Source: Segetibacter sp. 3557_3
GTDB taxonomy: Bacteria; Bacteroidota; Bacteroidia; Chitinophagales; Chitinophagaceae
Length of the DNA stretch: 64,000 nt
Direction of reading: 5' to 3'
Assembly (NCBI RefSeq): GCF_004354985.1
Contig: NZ_SMSK01000005.1
Coordinates: 351,379 to 415,378, forward strand
The position numbers and the translations under genes were made by a program. Of this stretch, positions 36,330 to 45,469 are shown piece by piece (positions within the stretch are counted from its first letter, which is position 1; each line of letters starts with the position of its first letter). The notes under the pieces were generated by a model. That model did no database searches. It was not told where the DNA came from and saw only the letters and a list, made by a program, of their open reading frames with translations.

Positions 36330-37475
36330 CTATTGTTTAATGCTTGATGCAAGCAGGGTTGTACCAAAACCCATCAGCGCGATAACCGAAAAAGCTACTT
36401 GCATACCTGATAGTTGAGAAATGAAGCCGATAACCGGTGGTCCTATCAGAAACCCAAGGAAACTGATGGACGAAACTGCTGCAAGAGCCGCACTGGTTGA
36501 CATCGTTCCGTTTTTAGCGGCAAGACCATAAACAATGGGCACTACCGACGAAACACCAAATCCAACCAATAGAAAACCAACAGTAGCGGTTACAAATCCA
36601 GGCAGTAAGATGGCAATCATCAGACCTCCTGCTATCATAATCCCGCTGGTCTGCAGCATCCGTTTCACATTGAAGCGGGTAACCAGCCAGTCACCAACAA
36701 ACCTTCCGGTAGCCATTGTACAGGTAAAAGCCACGTAGCCAACAGTAACCAGCGATACCGGCGCGTTTACAACCTTCTCAAAATATACTCCGCTCCAGTC
36801 TGCCATTGCACCCTCGCAAAGCATACAGCAGAAAGCGATCAGGCCCAATATAAGGATCTGTTTATCCGGCCGGGTAAACAGGCGGCCACTGCTACCATCC
36901 TGCTCATCCGTGGGTAAAGCATATTTAAATGCAACAAACACCATCAATGCGCTGGCTGTAGCAATAATGATAAAGTGAACAAGTGGACTTATTCCGTTAG
37001 AAATAAAGAAAGTGCCTGTTACTGCACCGGTAAACCCGGCAAGACTCCATAGTCCATGAAATGAGGCCATTATCGAACGGCCATATAACTTTTCAACTCC
37101 TACAGCCTGTGTATTCATAGCGATGTTCATGAGGTTCGCCCATAAGCCAAACAGAAACAAGCCAATCACTAACTGCCAGGTTGCTGTTGAATAACCAAGC
37201 AATATCAGGGTTGTGGGATACAGCAGCGCTGCGGTTATAACTACGTTACGGCTGCTGAACCTCGAAATCAGCCATGCCGATAACGGCAGGCTGATCATTT
37301 GGCCAACTGGTAAAGCAAATAATACCACTCCCAAACCGGCGTCACTTAAACCCAAACTGTTTTTTACATCCGGTATCCGGCTTGCCCATGTTGAAAAGGT
37401 AAGCCCGGCAATAAAGAAAAAAATACTAACCGCGATCCGGTTCACGCGGTAACTAAATGGTAATGCGATGTTCAT
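36330..37475 (-). CDS. MFS transporter, YbjJ/FucP-like
   Basis: Inner-membrane permease of 381 residues with about 12 hydrophobic helices in two halves. The N-terminal FFFIAGLTFSTWASRIPDVK and the LGLSDAGLGVVLFALPVG segment fit the YbjJ-type MFS group. The repeat of the first-half pattern (VGYVAFTCTMATGRFVGDWL) supports a 6+6 topology. The substrate is unknown. A terminator from the minus-strand gene above (37516-37551) separates it from the upstream 93-residue gene, so it should have its own short promoter region (37476-37515). Confidence 0.88.
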   Translation of the reverse strand: MNIALPFSYRVNRIAVSIFFFIAGLTFSTWASRIPDVKNSLGLSDAGLGVVLFALPVGQMISLPLSAWLISRFSSRNVVITAALLYPTTLILLGYSTATWQLVIGLFLFGLWANLMNIAMNTQAVGVEKLYGRSIMASFHGLWSLAGFTGAVTGTFFISNGISPLVHFIIIATASALMVFVAFKYALPTDEQDGSSGRLFTRPDKQILILGLIAFCCMLCEGAMADWSGVYFEKVVNAPVSLVTVGYVAFTCTMATGRFVGDWLVTRFNVKRMLQTSGIMIAGGLMIAILLPGFVTATVGFLLVGFGVSSVVPIVYGLAAKNGTMSTSAALAAVSSISFLGFLIGPPVIGFISQLSGMQVAFSVIALMGFGTTLLASSIKQ

Positions 37476-37515
37476 AATAATACTTTAAAAACCCCTGGTA
37501 GCTTCCTTCCAGGTA

Positions 37516-37551
37516 TAAAAATTGCCTGCTACGGAATACATAGCAGGCAAT
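37516..37551 (-). terminator. Intrinsic terminator for the 93-residue gene
   Basis: On the minus strand, ATTGCCTGCTA pairs with TAGCAGGCAAT (11-bp perfect stem, 37541-37551 and 37521-37531) and is followed by TTTTTATACC. A second short palindrome CCGGCTTAGCCGG lies just upstream at ~37573-37585. Confidence 0.88.
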
Positions 37552-37619
37552 CGTATATTCGTTTAATCCGCTCCGGCTTAGCCGGAACATCCGTTTTCAT
37601 ATGATTTTAAGAGCCGTTA

Positions 37620-37901
37620 TCAAATAATTCTAACCGCTTTCCCGGCTTCAAGAATAACCGGAACTTCCCGTAAATGATCAGAGGATACAAAAACAAGCGA
37701 AATATCCTGATCGTTAACAATTGCTTGTACACTATCCACCACCTCGGTGTCTGGAAAAGTGTGTTGAAGGTGAGTTGGTGCCGCCTTGGTGGAATGCACC
37801 TTTTTCCAGTGAAACTTTTCAATTTCGTTGTGAACAGAAGTTGCAAAAAACTCCTCTTTCATACTACAGCCAATTACTCCTGCTGTGATGTTAGTAACCA
37901 T
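37620..37901 (-). CDS. Stand-alone N-terminal half of a Gfo/Idh/MocA-type Rossmann fold
   Basis: Protein of 93 residues. ATG at 37901 (MVTNITAGVIG) is preferred to the TTG two codons upstream. VFVSSDHLREVPVILEAGKAV resembles the segment with (S/A)TPNxxHxxxxxxALEAGKHV that closes the nucleotide-binding half of Gfo/Idh/MocA oxidoreductases, and VVDSVQAIVNDQDISLVFV matches the preceding helix and strand. The canonical GxGxxG and EKP motifs are missing and the frame stops at AGKAVRII, so it cannot be a complete oxidoreductase. No second half is found downstream before the terminator. It is either a remnant or a small regulatory or binding protein. It is divergent from lacI, with an operator 50 bp upstream. 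Confidence 0.6.
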   Translation of the reverse strand: MVTNITAGVIGCSMKEEFFATSVHNEIEKFHWKKVHSTKAAPTHLQHTFPDTEVVDSVQAIVNDQDISLVFVSSDHLREVPVILEAGKAVRII

Positions 37902-37950
37902 ACTCAAAGTTTTAATTCAATAAAAAACCAGCCACAAAGTTATAAAAACT

Positions 37951-37968
37951 TGTTTAATCGATTAAACA
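37951..37968. promoter_or_regulatory. Perfect palindromic LacI-family operator
   Basis: TGTTTAATCGATTAAACA is an exact 18-bp inverted repeat with a central CG, the form bound by LacI/GalR-family repressors. It is 50 bp before the ATG of the 93-residue gene and 170 bp before the lacI-family gene, so the minus-strand gene is the more direct target. No second copy was noticed in the window. Confidence 0.85.
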
Positions 37969-38074
37969 TAATCGAAAACTGTGCCAACACATCATTCCAA
38001 TTATGAAGGACACTGACCTGATCCATGAGCAAACCGGGCTAAAGCATCTACGATCAACATTTTACGGCTGCCTC

Positions 38075-38103
38075 TTTGGTCGGTTATCAAAGCCCTACAT
38101 TTG
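38075..38103 (+). promoter_or_regulatory. Bacteroidota-type promoter of the LacI-family gene
   Basis: TTTG at 38075-38078 and TACATTTG at 38096-38103 match the -33 (TTTG) and -7 (TAnnTTTG) boxes of the Bacteroidota housekeeping sigma factor, with 17 bp between them. The start codon follows 35 bp after the -7 box. Confidence 0.7.
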
Positions 38104-38138
38104 TCAGAAAGTTAACTTGACCTGAAGATTACTGCCAG

Positions 38139-39161
38139 ATGAAGAAGAAAACCTCGTTAAAAGATATCGCTGAGCGCGTAGGAGTTTCTACAGCCCTGGT
38201 TTCTTATGTCTTAAACAACCAGAAAGAAGGAAGGATCGGCAAGATAGTTTCCGAGAAGATCAGGAAAGTTGCGCTGGAGTTAAACTATCGTACCAATCAT
38301 GTTGCCCGAAGTCTTAAAACAAATAAAACCTTTACCATAGGATTGATTGTGGCGGATATTTCAAACGCTTTCTCCGCCAGCCTGACCCGCATTATTGAAG
38401 ATGCTGCCGAACGCAGCAACTATACGGTGCTTTTTGGAAGTTCAGATGAAAACACCGCCCGTTCTACCAAACTCATCGACATCCTTTTAAACCACCAGGT
38501 AGATGGCTTCATCATTTCACCGACGGAGCACTCAGAAGGTGAAATTGTGTATTTGCAGGAAAATGAAGTTCCTTTTGTCATGATCGACAGGTTCTATCCT
38601 GATGTTGCCGCAAGCTATGTTGGTATCGACAACCATAAAGCCGCCTTCACCGCAGTTGCCCACCTGTTGGAAAACGGATGGCGCCGGGTTGGCATAATCA
38701 CCTACGATACTCCGCTCTACCATCTGCAGGAACGTACCAGGGGATACCTGAGCGCACTCAACCAACATGGGATCATCGTAAATCAGGATTGGATAAAGAA
38801 AGTTGGGGTTTATACAACTGGAAACGAAGTTCACCTTGCACTCGATCAGCTGCTTCACCTACCCGAACCCGTTGATGCAATAGTGTTTGCATCAAATACC
38901 ATTTCTACTTTCGGACTTAAATACCTGAACACTTCTCAGGTACGCGTTCCCGATAATGTGGCGATCGTTTCATTCGACGAGTCCGACGCCTCAGAACTTT
39001 TCTATGCGCCACTTACACACATCCGGCAGCCACTCAAAGAGATGGGAGAACTTGCAACAAAAATCCTGCTCGATAGCATCGAGAAAAATGGGGGCATACA
39101 ACAATTCAGGCTCGAAGGCACACTCGTAGTACGAAAATCGTCCATAAGGCAAGACCAATAA
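38139..39161 (+). CDS. LacI-family transcriptional regulator
   Basis: DNA-binding regulator of 340 residues. The N-terminal helix-turn-helix (TSLKDIAERVGVSTALVSYVLNN, residues 5-27) and hinge (ARSLKTNKTFTIGLIV) are followed by the periplasmic-binding-protein-like ligand domain (ISNAFSASLTRIIEDAAE, DGFIISP, VGIDNHKAA, VAIVSFDES). The minor-groove-inserting hinge alanine/arginine pattern VARSLK is present. It probably senses a sugar. The perfect operator at 37951-37968 lies in the shared promoter region, so it probably controls the divergent 93-residue gene. Its other targets cannot be seen here. Confidence 0.94.
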   Translation: MKKKTSLKDIAERVGVSTALVSYVLNNQKEGRIGKIVSEKIRKVALELNYRTNHVARSLKTNKTFTIGLIVADISNAFSASLTRIIEDAAERSNYTVLFGSSDENTARSTKLIDILLNHQVDGFIISPTEHSEGEIVYLQENEVPFVMIDRFYPDVAASYVGIDNHKAAFTAVAHLLENGWRRVGIITYDTPLYHLQERTRGYLSALNQHGIIVNQDWIKKVGVYTTGNEVHLALDQLLHLPEPVDAIVFASNTISTFGLKYLNTSQVRVPDNVAIVSFDESDASELFYAPLTHIRQPLKEMGELATKILLDSIEKNGGIQQFRLEGTLVVRKSSIRQDQ

Positions 39162-39480
39162 AACTCCTCGCAAATGGTGATTGTTCGAGGAAATGGCGCC
39201 CTGTTCCATCTAAATATACCGACAAGGATTTTTGGGCAGCATACCCCTAGTACGTCCCGGGGCTTTGGTCGCGGCTATCCGTTGCTACTCCGCCGCAGGC
39301 CTACGCACAGCGCCTTCAGCGGGGTATCCACTTCTATCCGCCTGCCTTCAACAGGCTAACTTTTCCGGGCTAAAATCAGCGGTGAAGCAAGTTCCACCCG
39401 CCGCTAACCCAACAACGTTTTGTATTAAGGGAAAACGACAATATCAAGAGGAGCGATTAGCTCACTTGTGTACGAGATGC
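39162..39480. repeat. GC-rich intergenic block with an apparent dispersed repeat
   Basis: Between convergent genes. Positions ~39235-39365 are notably GC-rich (GTACGTCCCGGGGCTTTGG, CGCAGGCCTACGCACAGC) and read through as short proline/alanine frames on the plus strand. Similar sequences recur in other Bacteroidota genomes as intergenic repeats, as far as I recall. A weak stem CCTCG/CGAGG follows the lacI stop. No gene is called. Confidence 0.4.
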
Positions 39481-40314
39481 TCACCTTGAAAATTCCTGTA
39501 GCAATTCTTTTTCCTTTTTACTTAGGCTGCTCATCCCCTTTGTGTGGATCTTTTCAAGCACCTGGTCCAACTCTTCCTGCTTGTTGCGCTTACGCATGTT
39601 ATACTTGTCTTCAACCGTGAGTTGCCGGCGTTTACGAAAAAAAAGATTGTCGACCAGGAGGAGCGAAGGTCTTTTTACGATGATATAAAGGAAGACAATC
39701 GCGGGAACCGTCAAAATGAGTATCGTTGGGAGATTATTGGACAGTGCCGAAGGATGCAGCAGAATAGCGACCAGCATACCGGCTAGTGCACCTCCCAGGT
39801 GAGCGTCGTGGCCGATATTGTTAGACCGGGAGCGGATGCCATAAATGGAAAAAAGGATAAAGGCTAAACCAAAAAGCCACCCCGGCAATGAGATCGGAAG
39901 CAAAAACAATCCCATCTTCATACCCGGAAACAGGGCGATAGAACTAAACATAATACCGAAAACAGCCCCGGATGCACCTACGGATCCATAAGAACTGTCG
40001 TTTTTATGGATTAACAGGCTGATCAGGTTCCCTCCAACAAGCCCCGCGGTATATAAAATCAATACCTCCCCGGTTCCAAGTGAAGCTTCGAGCGAAAGGC
40101 TAAAGAAGTACAAAGCCAGCATATTGAAGATCAGGTGCATCCAACCCACGTGCAAGAAGCCGGAGGTAAAAAGGCGCTTGTAGTCTTTATAAACCGTTAC
40201 CTGTTCCACCTCGAAACGGTATTTAAAGAAAAATGAAGTATCCTTAAATCCCCGGTAGGAGAAGAAAACGTTGGTTACAATCAGAAGAAATGTCAGCACT
40301 CCAGGCGTATTCAT
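39481..40314 (-). CDS. Rhomboid family intramembrane serine protease
   Basis: Polytopic inner-membrane protease of 277 residues. The catalytic dyad is clear: Ser115 in GASGAVFG (residues 113-120) and His172 in GHDAHLGGALAG. The HxxxN motif of TM2 (HLIFNM, His60, Asn64) is also present. Six or seven hydrophobic helices are visible. A charged cytosolic tail from ~225 ends with a SLSKKEKELLQEFS helix, as is common in Bacteroidota rhomboids. The substrate is unknown. It is transcribed away from the FG-GAP gene region as a single gene. Confidence 0.95.
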   Translation of the reverse strand: MNTPGVLTFLLIVTNVFFSYRGFKDTSFFFKYRFEVEQVTVYKDYKRLFTSGFLHVGWMHLIFNMLALYFFSLSLEASLGTGEVLILYTAGLVGGNLISLLIHKNDSSYGSVGASGAVFGIMFSSIALFPGMKMGLFLLPISLPGWLFGLAFILFSIYGIRSRSNNIGHDAHLGGALAGMLVAILLHPSALSNNLPTILILTVPAIVFLYIIVKRPSLLLVDNLFFRKRRQLTVEDKYNMRKRNKQEELDQVLEKIHTKGMSSLSKKEKELLQEFSR

Positions 40315-40585
40315 TGAAGTAGTCGTTCTTTTTCACCTGAAGTTATCAAAATAATCAGATTGGAATGACAGATTATAAGAGTTAGTAAATATTTAAGCAA
40401 AGCTAATGTGGTGTTTACGGAAAACATAGCAGCTTTCCGAACTTGCGTTTGTTTTAAAAGAAAGTACGCATTGCCGCCAAATTGCCGGATTGTACGCAGG
40501 ACCTTATATGTAAAAGCGTATTCACCCTCGCCTTCCTAATTCAATTAAGTCTCTGTGCCTTTTACGAACCATTGGAGCGGGGTGA

Positions 40586-43500
40586 TCAAAGTTGTTCAAG
40601 GTATATCCTGCTCAATAGTCCGCCCAGGATGATGTTGAGGAGGTAGTTCTGGTCATTACCCGGACCATTCGACTTCACGGTCCCATCCATGTTTACGTCT
40701 TCTACTGAATACTGGTCCGACAACACGAGGCTTAGCGAACCTCCTAGCTTTGCATTTAGAATCCGGTCCTGGTCATTCTGCGGCCCATTATACTTCACAT
40801 TGTTGTTGCTGTTTGCGTTTCCGGCGCGCATCGCCCACACCTGTCCTACCTGTACAGTTGATGTATAGTCCTGACTTTGAAATGCTTTTTCAGAACCGAT
40901 AGTAAAATCAAAAACGCCATTACGCGAGGTAAAGTCAACAGGGGTAGACGAACGAATGCCCAGGTGGTTACGGTGGCGGATTGCAACATAATATATGCCC
41001 GGGGAAATACCCTCGAAAGTTATAGCAGCATCGGTGCCATTGATATCAACCAGGGTGCCATCGCGTTTTACAAAAGCGGCTCTTGTAGCAAGCACTGTTG
41101 ACGGGCTAGAGCCCCCCCTGATTTCTACCAACACCCAGTCTACAATTTCCGGGTGGGCTTCATAAAAAGCTGATGTTACTTTTTCGCGGCCGGCATATTT
41201 GAACCAAATTCCATTGTACGGGTGATGTCGGGCTGCTTTGCCGAGGATACCCGACGTATTTAAAATGTTGTTCATTGTGCCGGAAGAAGGGTTATAACTC
41301 CCTTGCAGGTAAACCTTACCACTAAACGTAACCCGGTTAGCCGCATTACTGATCTTATATACCGATAGGCGGTTTGTTGGCCATGTTGAAGTGAAAACTT
41401 CAGGTATTCCATCCGCGTCAACATCTCCAACAGCGATATTCGACCAAAAGCCCGGGAAAATGATTGCCGGCGAATAGGATTGGTTGTTTATCAAACCTGG
41501 CGTTGCAGTATTTCTGAATACAACCATTCTCGAGGTGGTGCTTACCGCCATATCAGGTTTGCTGTCGCCATCAAGATCCCCGAGTGCCAAAGCCCAAACG
41601 TCATAAGGCGTATCAAAGTCAACTCCTGGTGCAAACGATTCAGCGGTAATACTTCCCGGTGTTGCCCTATTGTGCGCAATCGCTATTCTGCCGGCCGAGT
41701 TGCCGTCCGGCGCCGTGTATGGATCCCTGATAACCGCAAGGTCCAGCTTCCCATCTCCATCAACATCGCCTACTTCAAATGTTTTTACCCCGGTCATATT
41801 CAGGTCAACCAGTGGGGCAAAAGAAGAAGCGGTTATTACACCGGGTATAGCTTTATTCCGGAATACGAAAATACGATTGGTATGTGCTATGATGTCGGGC
41901 TTGTTGTCGCCATCAACATCAGCTATTCTAACGGTAGCTAAACCCACATCGTTCGGGTTCAATCCTTGCAAGCTTACCCTTGGCGCAAACGAAGTAGTAT
42001 TGATCACCCCCGGGGTTGCAAGATTGTGAAACACCGATACAAAATACGGGCTTATGGTTACCAGTTCAGGTTTACCGTCACCATCAATATCACCACTGGT
42101 TACCGAAATAACATATTGATCAGTACTAAACTCAACCTTCGGAGCAAACGATGTATTGGTTATGCCCTGCGACACCGATGTGTTTCGGAGCACGGAAACC
42201 GTAGAGGTTGCATAATTAGGAACTATAATGTCAAGTTTGCCATCACCGTCGACATCAGACAGGAGAACAGTACCCGCATTGATGCTGGTACTTACCGGGA
42301 AACTTACGGGTTGCTCAAATGAAGCTGGCCCAATTGATGTGGCCCCGGGGTTGGAGATGTTCCGGAGTACGACGACCTCACCGTTTCCAAGGGAGACCAC
42401 TTCAGGTTTGCCATCGCCATCAAGGTCACCAATGGCAATCGAGCGTAACGAAGGACTTAGCAGTTCTACACCCGGCTGGTAGAAAGTAGTGGGTATTCCT
42501 GTAGCAAACGGATTGATGAAAGTAGTTACGAAGAACTGTGCAGAATAGCCTGTTAGCCCATTAGCCCGGTTTAGGACACTTATTGGTTTGTACGTGGCGC
42601 CTGCAGGCACCGTTACCGTCAGGCTTGTAGGCGATGCACTGGTAACGGTAGCCTGCACTGCACCGAAGTATACCACGTTTGCTGAAGGCAGGTTATTAAA
42701 ATGCTGTCCGGTTATGGTCACGGTAGTTCCAACCGGGGCGGCGCCGGGTGAAAACGACAGGATAATAGGCGGTTCTGCTGTTGTCCGGTGTGAGATTTCT
42801 ACCTCTTTACCAGCCGCTGCACTGTTGGTGGTGCCGTCGTTTACAACAAAAGTAACGGTGCGGCTCTGGTGGCCGGGACTAGTCGAATTGTTGTTATAGG
42901 CTACCGAACGTAGTGCTGCCTGCCACTGGGCAAGTGTTGCTGTAGCTTGTTCAGACACCAGGTTGAGTACCCCTGTTGCAGGATTGTAACTACCCGAAAT
43001 ATTACCGGTTTGCGCAGAGGGTGTAAATAAAAGGAAATCTTCCCCGGCAACAAAGTTGTTGCTGATGCTGACAGCAGCTGTCGAAAGTGCTTCGTTGTCG
43101 AGGTCTGACACTACAAGTGCATTGTCGACAATCACTGCAGTTGCCGGCGAGCCGGGAACGAAATTGGTTTGCCCCGTTGAAGTGGTAAGTACCGGATCGT
43201 CGTTTACAGAAGTTATCGCAACCACTACCTGCGGACCAAAAATAGAAGCTCCCCTTGCTATAAAGCCATTTACCGAAACCATCCAGTGTGCGTTGGCAGG
43301 CTTATCCGAGGTTACTCCAAATGAGAGACTTCGCAAGGCACTTTGCCACTCTGCCAGGGTTGCAGTATTTCCCGCAGAAGCCAATTTCAGAAAAGGCGTT
43401 TCATCAGTTCCGATGATATTTCCCATTGTGGCCCCATCATTTACGAAGCGGAGTTCCTGGTCAAATACGGGGGTACCCGAAAAAAGTGGCGAAGCATGAA

Positions 43501-44281
43501 CAGTTAAAAAAGTTATTGCGTCATCGCCATCGGGATCACTAACGGTTAATGTCGGAAATACCGAGATAAATTGTGTTGGTGCATTGTTGCCTTCAATAAT
43601 AGAAAGGTTGCCAGCGGAACCGGCTAACACAGGAGCAGCATTATAATTGGGAACTGTTATTTCTTTTGTTGCGATATTACTGTTGGTTGTTCCATCATTA
43701 ACAACGAAACTTAAGGTGCGGTTTTGCGTGTTGGGCTCTACACTGAAATTCTGGTAAAATACTGACCGTAACACATTTTGCCATTGCCCGAGCGTTGCCG
43801 TTGCCCCGGGAGATTGCAAACTAAGCATACCCGTCGCAACATTGTAAGTGCCTACGATATTGCCATGAAGGACAGCACTGTTGTTTACAAAATTGAGCCT
43901 GTCCTGTCCTGACACGAAATTCGTGGTGAAGCTTACCTGTGCAGATGATAGGGTAAGATTATCTGCATCCAAAACCAGGAGTGATGTATCGATTGCAGGG
44001 GAGCGTTTGGTATCGGTAACACCTGGCGAAGTGATGATTTCGGGGGAAACACCGCTGGTGGTACCCGGCGTCGTACTTAACATTTTCCACTTATTAGCAG
44101 CTACCGCATAAGTATGGTTTTGGCGAATGGATATCGATTCACTTTTCCAAACACCAGCCAGGTCACCAGCAGCGGCAACAGGCTTCCGGTGCTCCTTAAA
44201 CCTCTCCGACCCGCGCTGTGCTTTCAGGTTAACAAGAAAAATAAAGGAGATACAAAGAACAAGTAAAATTTTGCGTTTCAT
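40586..44281 (-). CDS. Large secreted FG-GAP/VCBS surface protein with cadherin-like and IPT domains
   Basis: Protein of 1231 residues with a signal peptide (MKRKILLVLCISFIF...LKAQ). Residues ~100-500 contain three cadherin-like units marked by repeated RTLSFVVNDGTTNS / RTVTFVVNDGTTNS and ATLxxWQxALRSV. Residues ~505-590 are an IPT/TIG domain (FSPGAAPVGTTVTITGQHF). Residues ~610-1000 are FG-GAP/VCBS units with calcium-binding GDLDGDGKPE loops (at least eight copies), expected to form a propeller like the integrin alpha head. Near the C-terminus, KYNGPQNDQDRIL and DVNMDGTVKSNGPGNDQ look like paired dockerin-like calcium loops, a common ending of Bacteroidota secreted proteins. An adhesin-like role is inferred. 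Confidence 0.88.
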   Translation of the reverse strand: MKRKILLVLCISFIFLVNLKAQRGSERFKEHRKPVAAAGDLAGVWKSESISIRQNHTYAVAANKWKMLSTTPGTTSGVSPEIITSPGVTDTKRSPAIDTSLLVLDADNLTLSSAQVSFTTNFVSGQDRLNFVNNSAVLHGNIVGTYNVATGMLSLQSPGATATLGQWQNVLRSVFYQNFSVEPNTQNRTLSFVVNDGTTNSNIATKEITVPNYNAAPVLAGSAGNLSIIEGNNAPTQFISVFPTLTVSDPDGDDAITFLTVHASPLFSGTPVFDQELRFVNDGATMGNIIGTDETPFLKLASAGNTATLAEWQSALRSLSFGVTSDKPANAHWMVSVNGFIARGASIFGPQVVVAITSVNDDPVLTTSTGQTNFVPGSPATAVIVDNALVVSDLDNEALSTAAVSISNNFVAGEDFLLFTPSAQTGNISGSYNPATGVLNLVSEQATATLAQWQAALRSVAYNNNSTSPGHQSRTVTFVVNDGTTNSAAAGKEVEISHRTTAEPPIILSFSPGAAPVGTTVTITGQHFNNLPSANVVYFGAVQATVTSASPTSLTVTVPAGATYKPISVLNRANGLTGYSAQFFVTTFINPFATGIPTTFYQPGVELLSPSLRSIAIGDLDGDGKPEVVSLGNGEVVVLRNISNPGATSIGPASFEQPVSFPVSTSINAGTVLLSDVDGDGKLDIIVPNYATSTVSVLRNTSVSQGITNTSFAPKVEFSTDQYVISVTSGDIDGDGKPELVTISPYFVSVFHNLATPGVINTTSFAPRVSLQGLNPNDVGLATVRIADVDGDNKPDIIAHTNRIFVFRNKAIPGVITASSFAPLVDLNMTGVKTFEVGDVDGDGKLDLAVIRDPYTAPDGNSAGRIAIAHNRATPGSITAESFAPGVDFDTPYDVWALALGDLDGDSKPDMAVSTTSRMVVFRNTATPGLINNQSYSPAIIFPGFWSNIAVGDVDADGIPEVFTSTWPTNRLSVYKISNAANRVTFSGKVYLQGSYNPSSGTMNNILNTSGILGKAARHHPYNGIWFKYAGREKVTSAFYEAHPEIVDWVLVEIRGGSSPSTVLATRAAFVKRDGTLVDINGTDAAITFEGISPGIYYVAIRHRNHLGIRSSTPVDFTSRNGVFDFTIGSEKAFQSQDYTSTVQVGQVWAMRAGNANSNNNVKYNGPQNDQDRILNAKLGGSLSLVLSDQYSVEDVNMDGTVKSNGPGNDQNYLLNIILGGLLSRIYLEQL

Positions 44282-44962
44282 ACAAGAGATATTTTCAGAG
44301 CGGACGAAGGTCTTTGTGATTTAGGGGTTGGTTTGGCGTGAGTAAATCTACTTACCGGAGTTCCGGCATTTTAATAATGGCTATCGCGGGTTGACCCTCA
44401 TATTATTTTTGACGTTCCTTCTGGCTGAGAAGCTTGGTGTCATTATTCGGGTTTAAGACGTCATATTGATCCATTTGAAAAACTATCCTCTTTAGTAAAT
44501 GATCAAAGGTTCGTTTTAACGAGACCTGGCGAAGTTGCCCATGCGAAAACCTAAACGGGCCTGCTTCTCACAAGTTTCAATACCTGCCAATGCACAAGCC
44601 CGTTCCTTCTACTTTTTGAGCCTATAAGCCATGCCAATAAGATGTTTCATTACTTAAAGCAGCGCATGCACAGGGCAATTATCAGGTGATTTCTTCTTCT
44701 CTGGGGAGAGTTTCTAGTTTTTCCGAAGATATTTGGATGGCACAGTAAAGCAGTCAATCTTTCCTTGAAGCTAATAAAATTCACGTAATGATTCCAAACT
44801 TTTCTTCGGGCGGTTTGACAGGTAGTGTTTGGTATTTACTTTACGAAAAGAGATCGCCGATTTATAAAGTGCAGCTTGGCAATTGACGCCTGTTTGTGCC
44901 CCGCCAAGTTCGAATGTACTTGAAGGCAGTTGAAATTAAAACAGCTGACCAGGAAGTCCCCT
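44282..44962. other. Intergenic region, no feature recognised
   Basis: This 681-bp stretch separates two minus-strand genes. I see no open frame of interest, no strong hairpin and no member of the repeat families found elsewhere. Confidence 0.5.
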
Positions 44963-45469
44963 TCACTTCACTTTTTGGAAAAGGTATTCGTTCCGCTTAA
45001 TCCAATTTTGCGCTCCGTCAAAACGAACCCATTTTGATTTTGAAAAATCAGCGCTGCTGATTAAGTATATGTGGCGGATTGTTGCTTTGTTATTTTCATT
45101 GCCATCTCTGCCCTCAATTTGGGTCATCACCTCCAGGCGACCATCCCGGAGCTTCTTTTTCGATGTTACGTCCTCGTCCGCAAATCGTTTTCCCTCCTTC
45201 GAAAGCAGGAGGGTATCTATTGAATTTGCCTGGGGTTCATACGGGTAAATATTATAAAATAGAAAGGTATTACTCCTGTCGCCTTTAAGCACTTTTAAGT
45301 TGGCCTCCATGCTAAATGGCTTGTTTGTGCTATAGCCAAGGTAAGTAAGTGTACCCTTCCAGTCTCCAATCAACTTCGTCAAATCTTTTGGGGAGACCCT
45401 CGGTTCAATCTGTGCAATCACATCTAAACAAGAAAGCAGGCCCACTATCAAGAAGGTAAGTGATTTCAT
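44963..45469 (-). CDS. Small secreted hypothetical protein, lipocalin-like
   Basis: I do not recognise a named family. It has 168 residues with a signal peptide ending near LDVIAQ. The mature part begins with KLIGDWKGTLTYLGYSTNK, the pattern LxGxWxGxL(x) that starts lipocalin-like or DUF1579-like beta-barrels, followed by alternating strands (FSMEANLKVLKGDRSNTFLFYNIYPYE). The C-terminus is QNWIKRNEYLFQKV. A periplasmic binding protein is plausible but inferred. The gene stands alone on its strand. Confidence 0.65.
   Translation of the reverse strand: MKSLTFLIVGLLSCLDVIAQIEPRVSPKDLTKLIGDWKGTLTYLGYSTNKPFSMEANLKVLKGDRSNTFLFYNIYPYEPQANSIDTLLLSKEGKRFADEDVTSKKKLRDGRLEVMTQIEGRDGNENNKATIRHIYLISSADFSKSKWVRFDGAQNWIKRNEYLFQKVK

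Noticed and set aside
37620..37901. The possibility that the 93-residue gene is a frameshifted full oxidoreductase
   Set aside because: The sequence after its stop shows no EKP motif or second domain in any frame before the terminator at 37551.
39232..39489. A plus-strand frame of 85 codons in the GC-rich block
   Set aside because: It overlaps an apparent dispersed repeat, has no signal or fold, and lies between two convergent genes.
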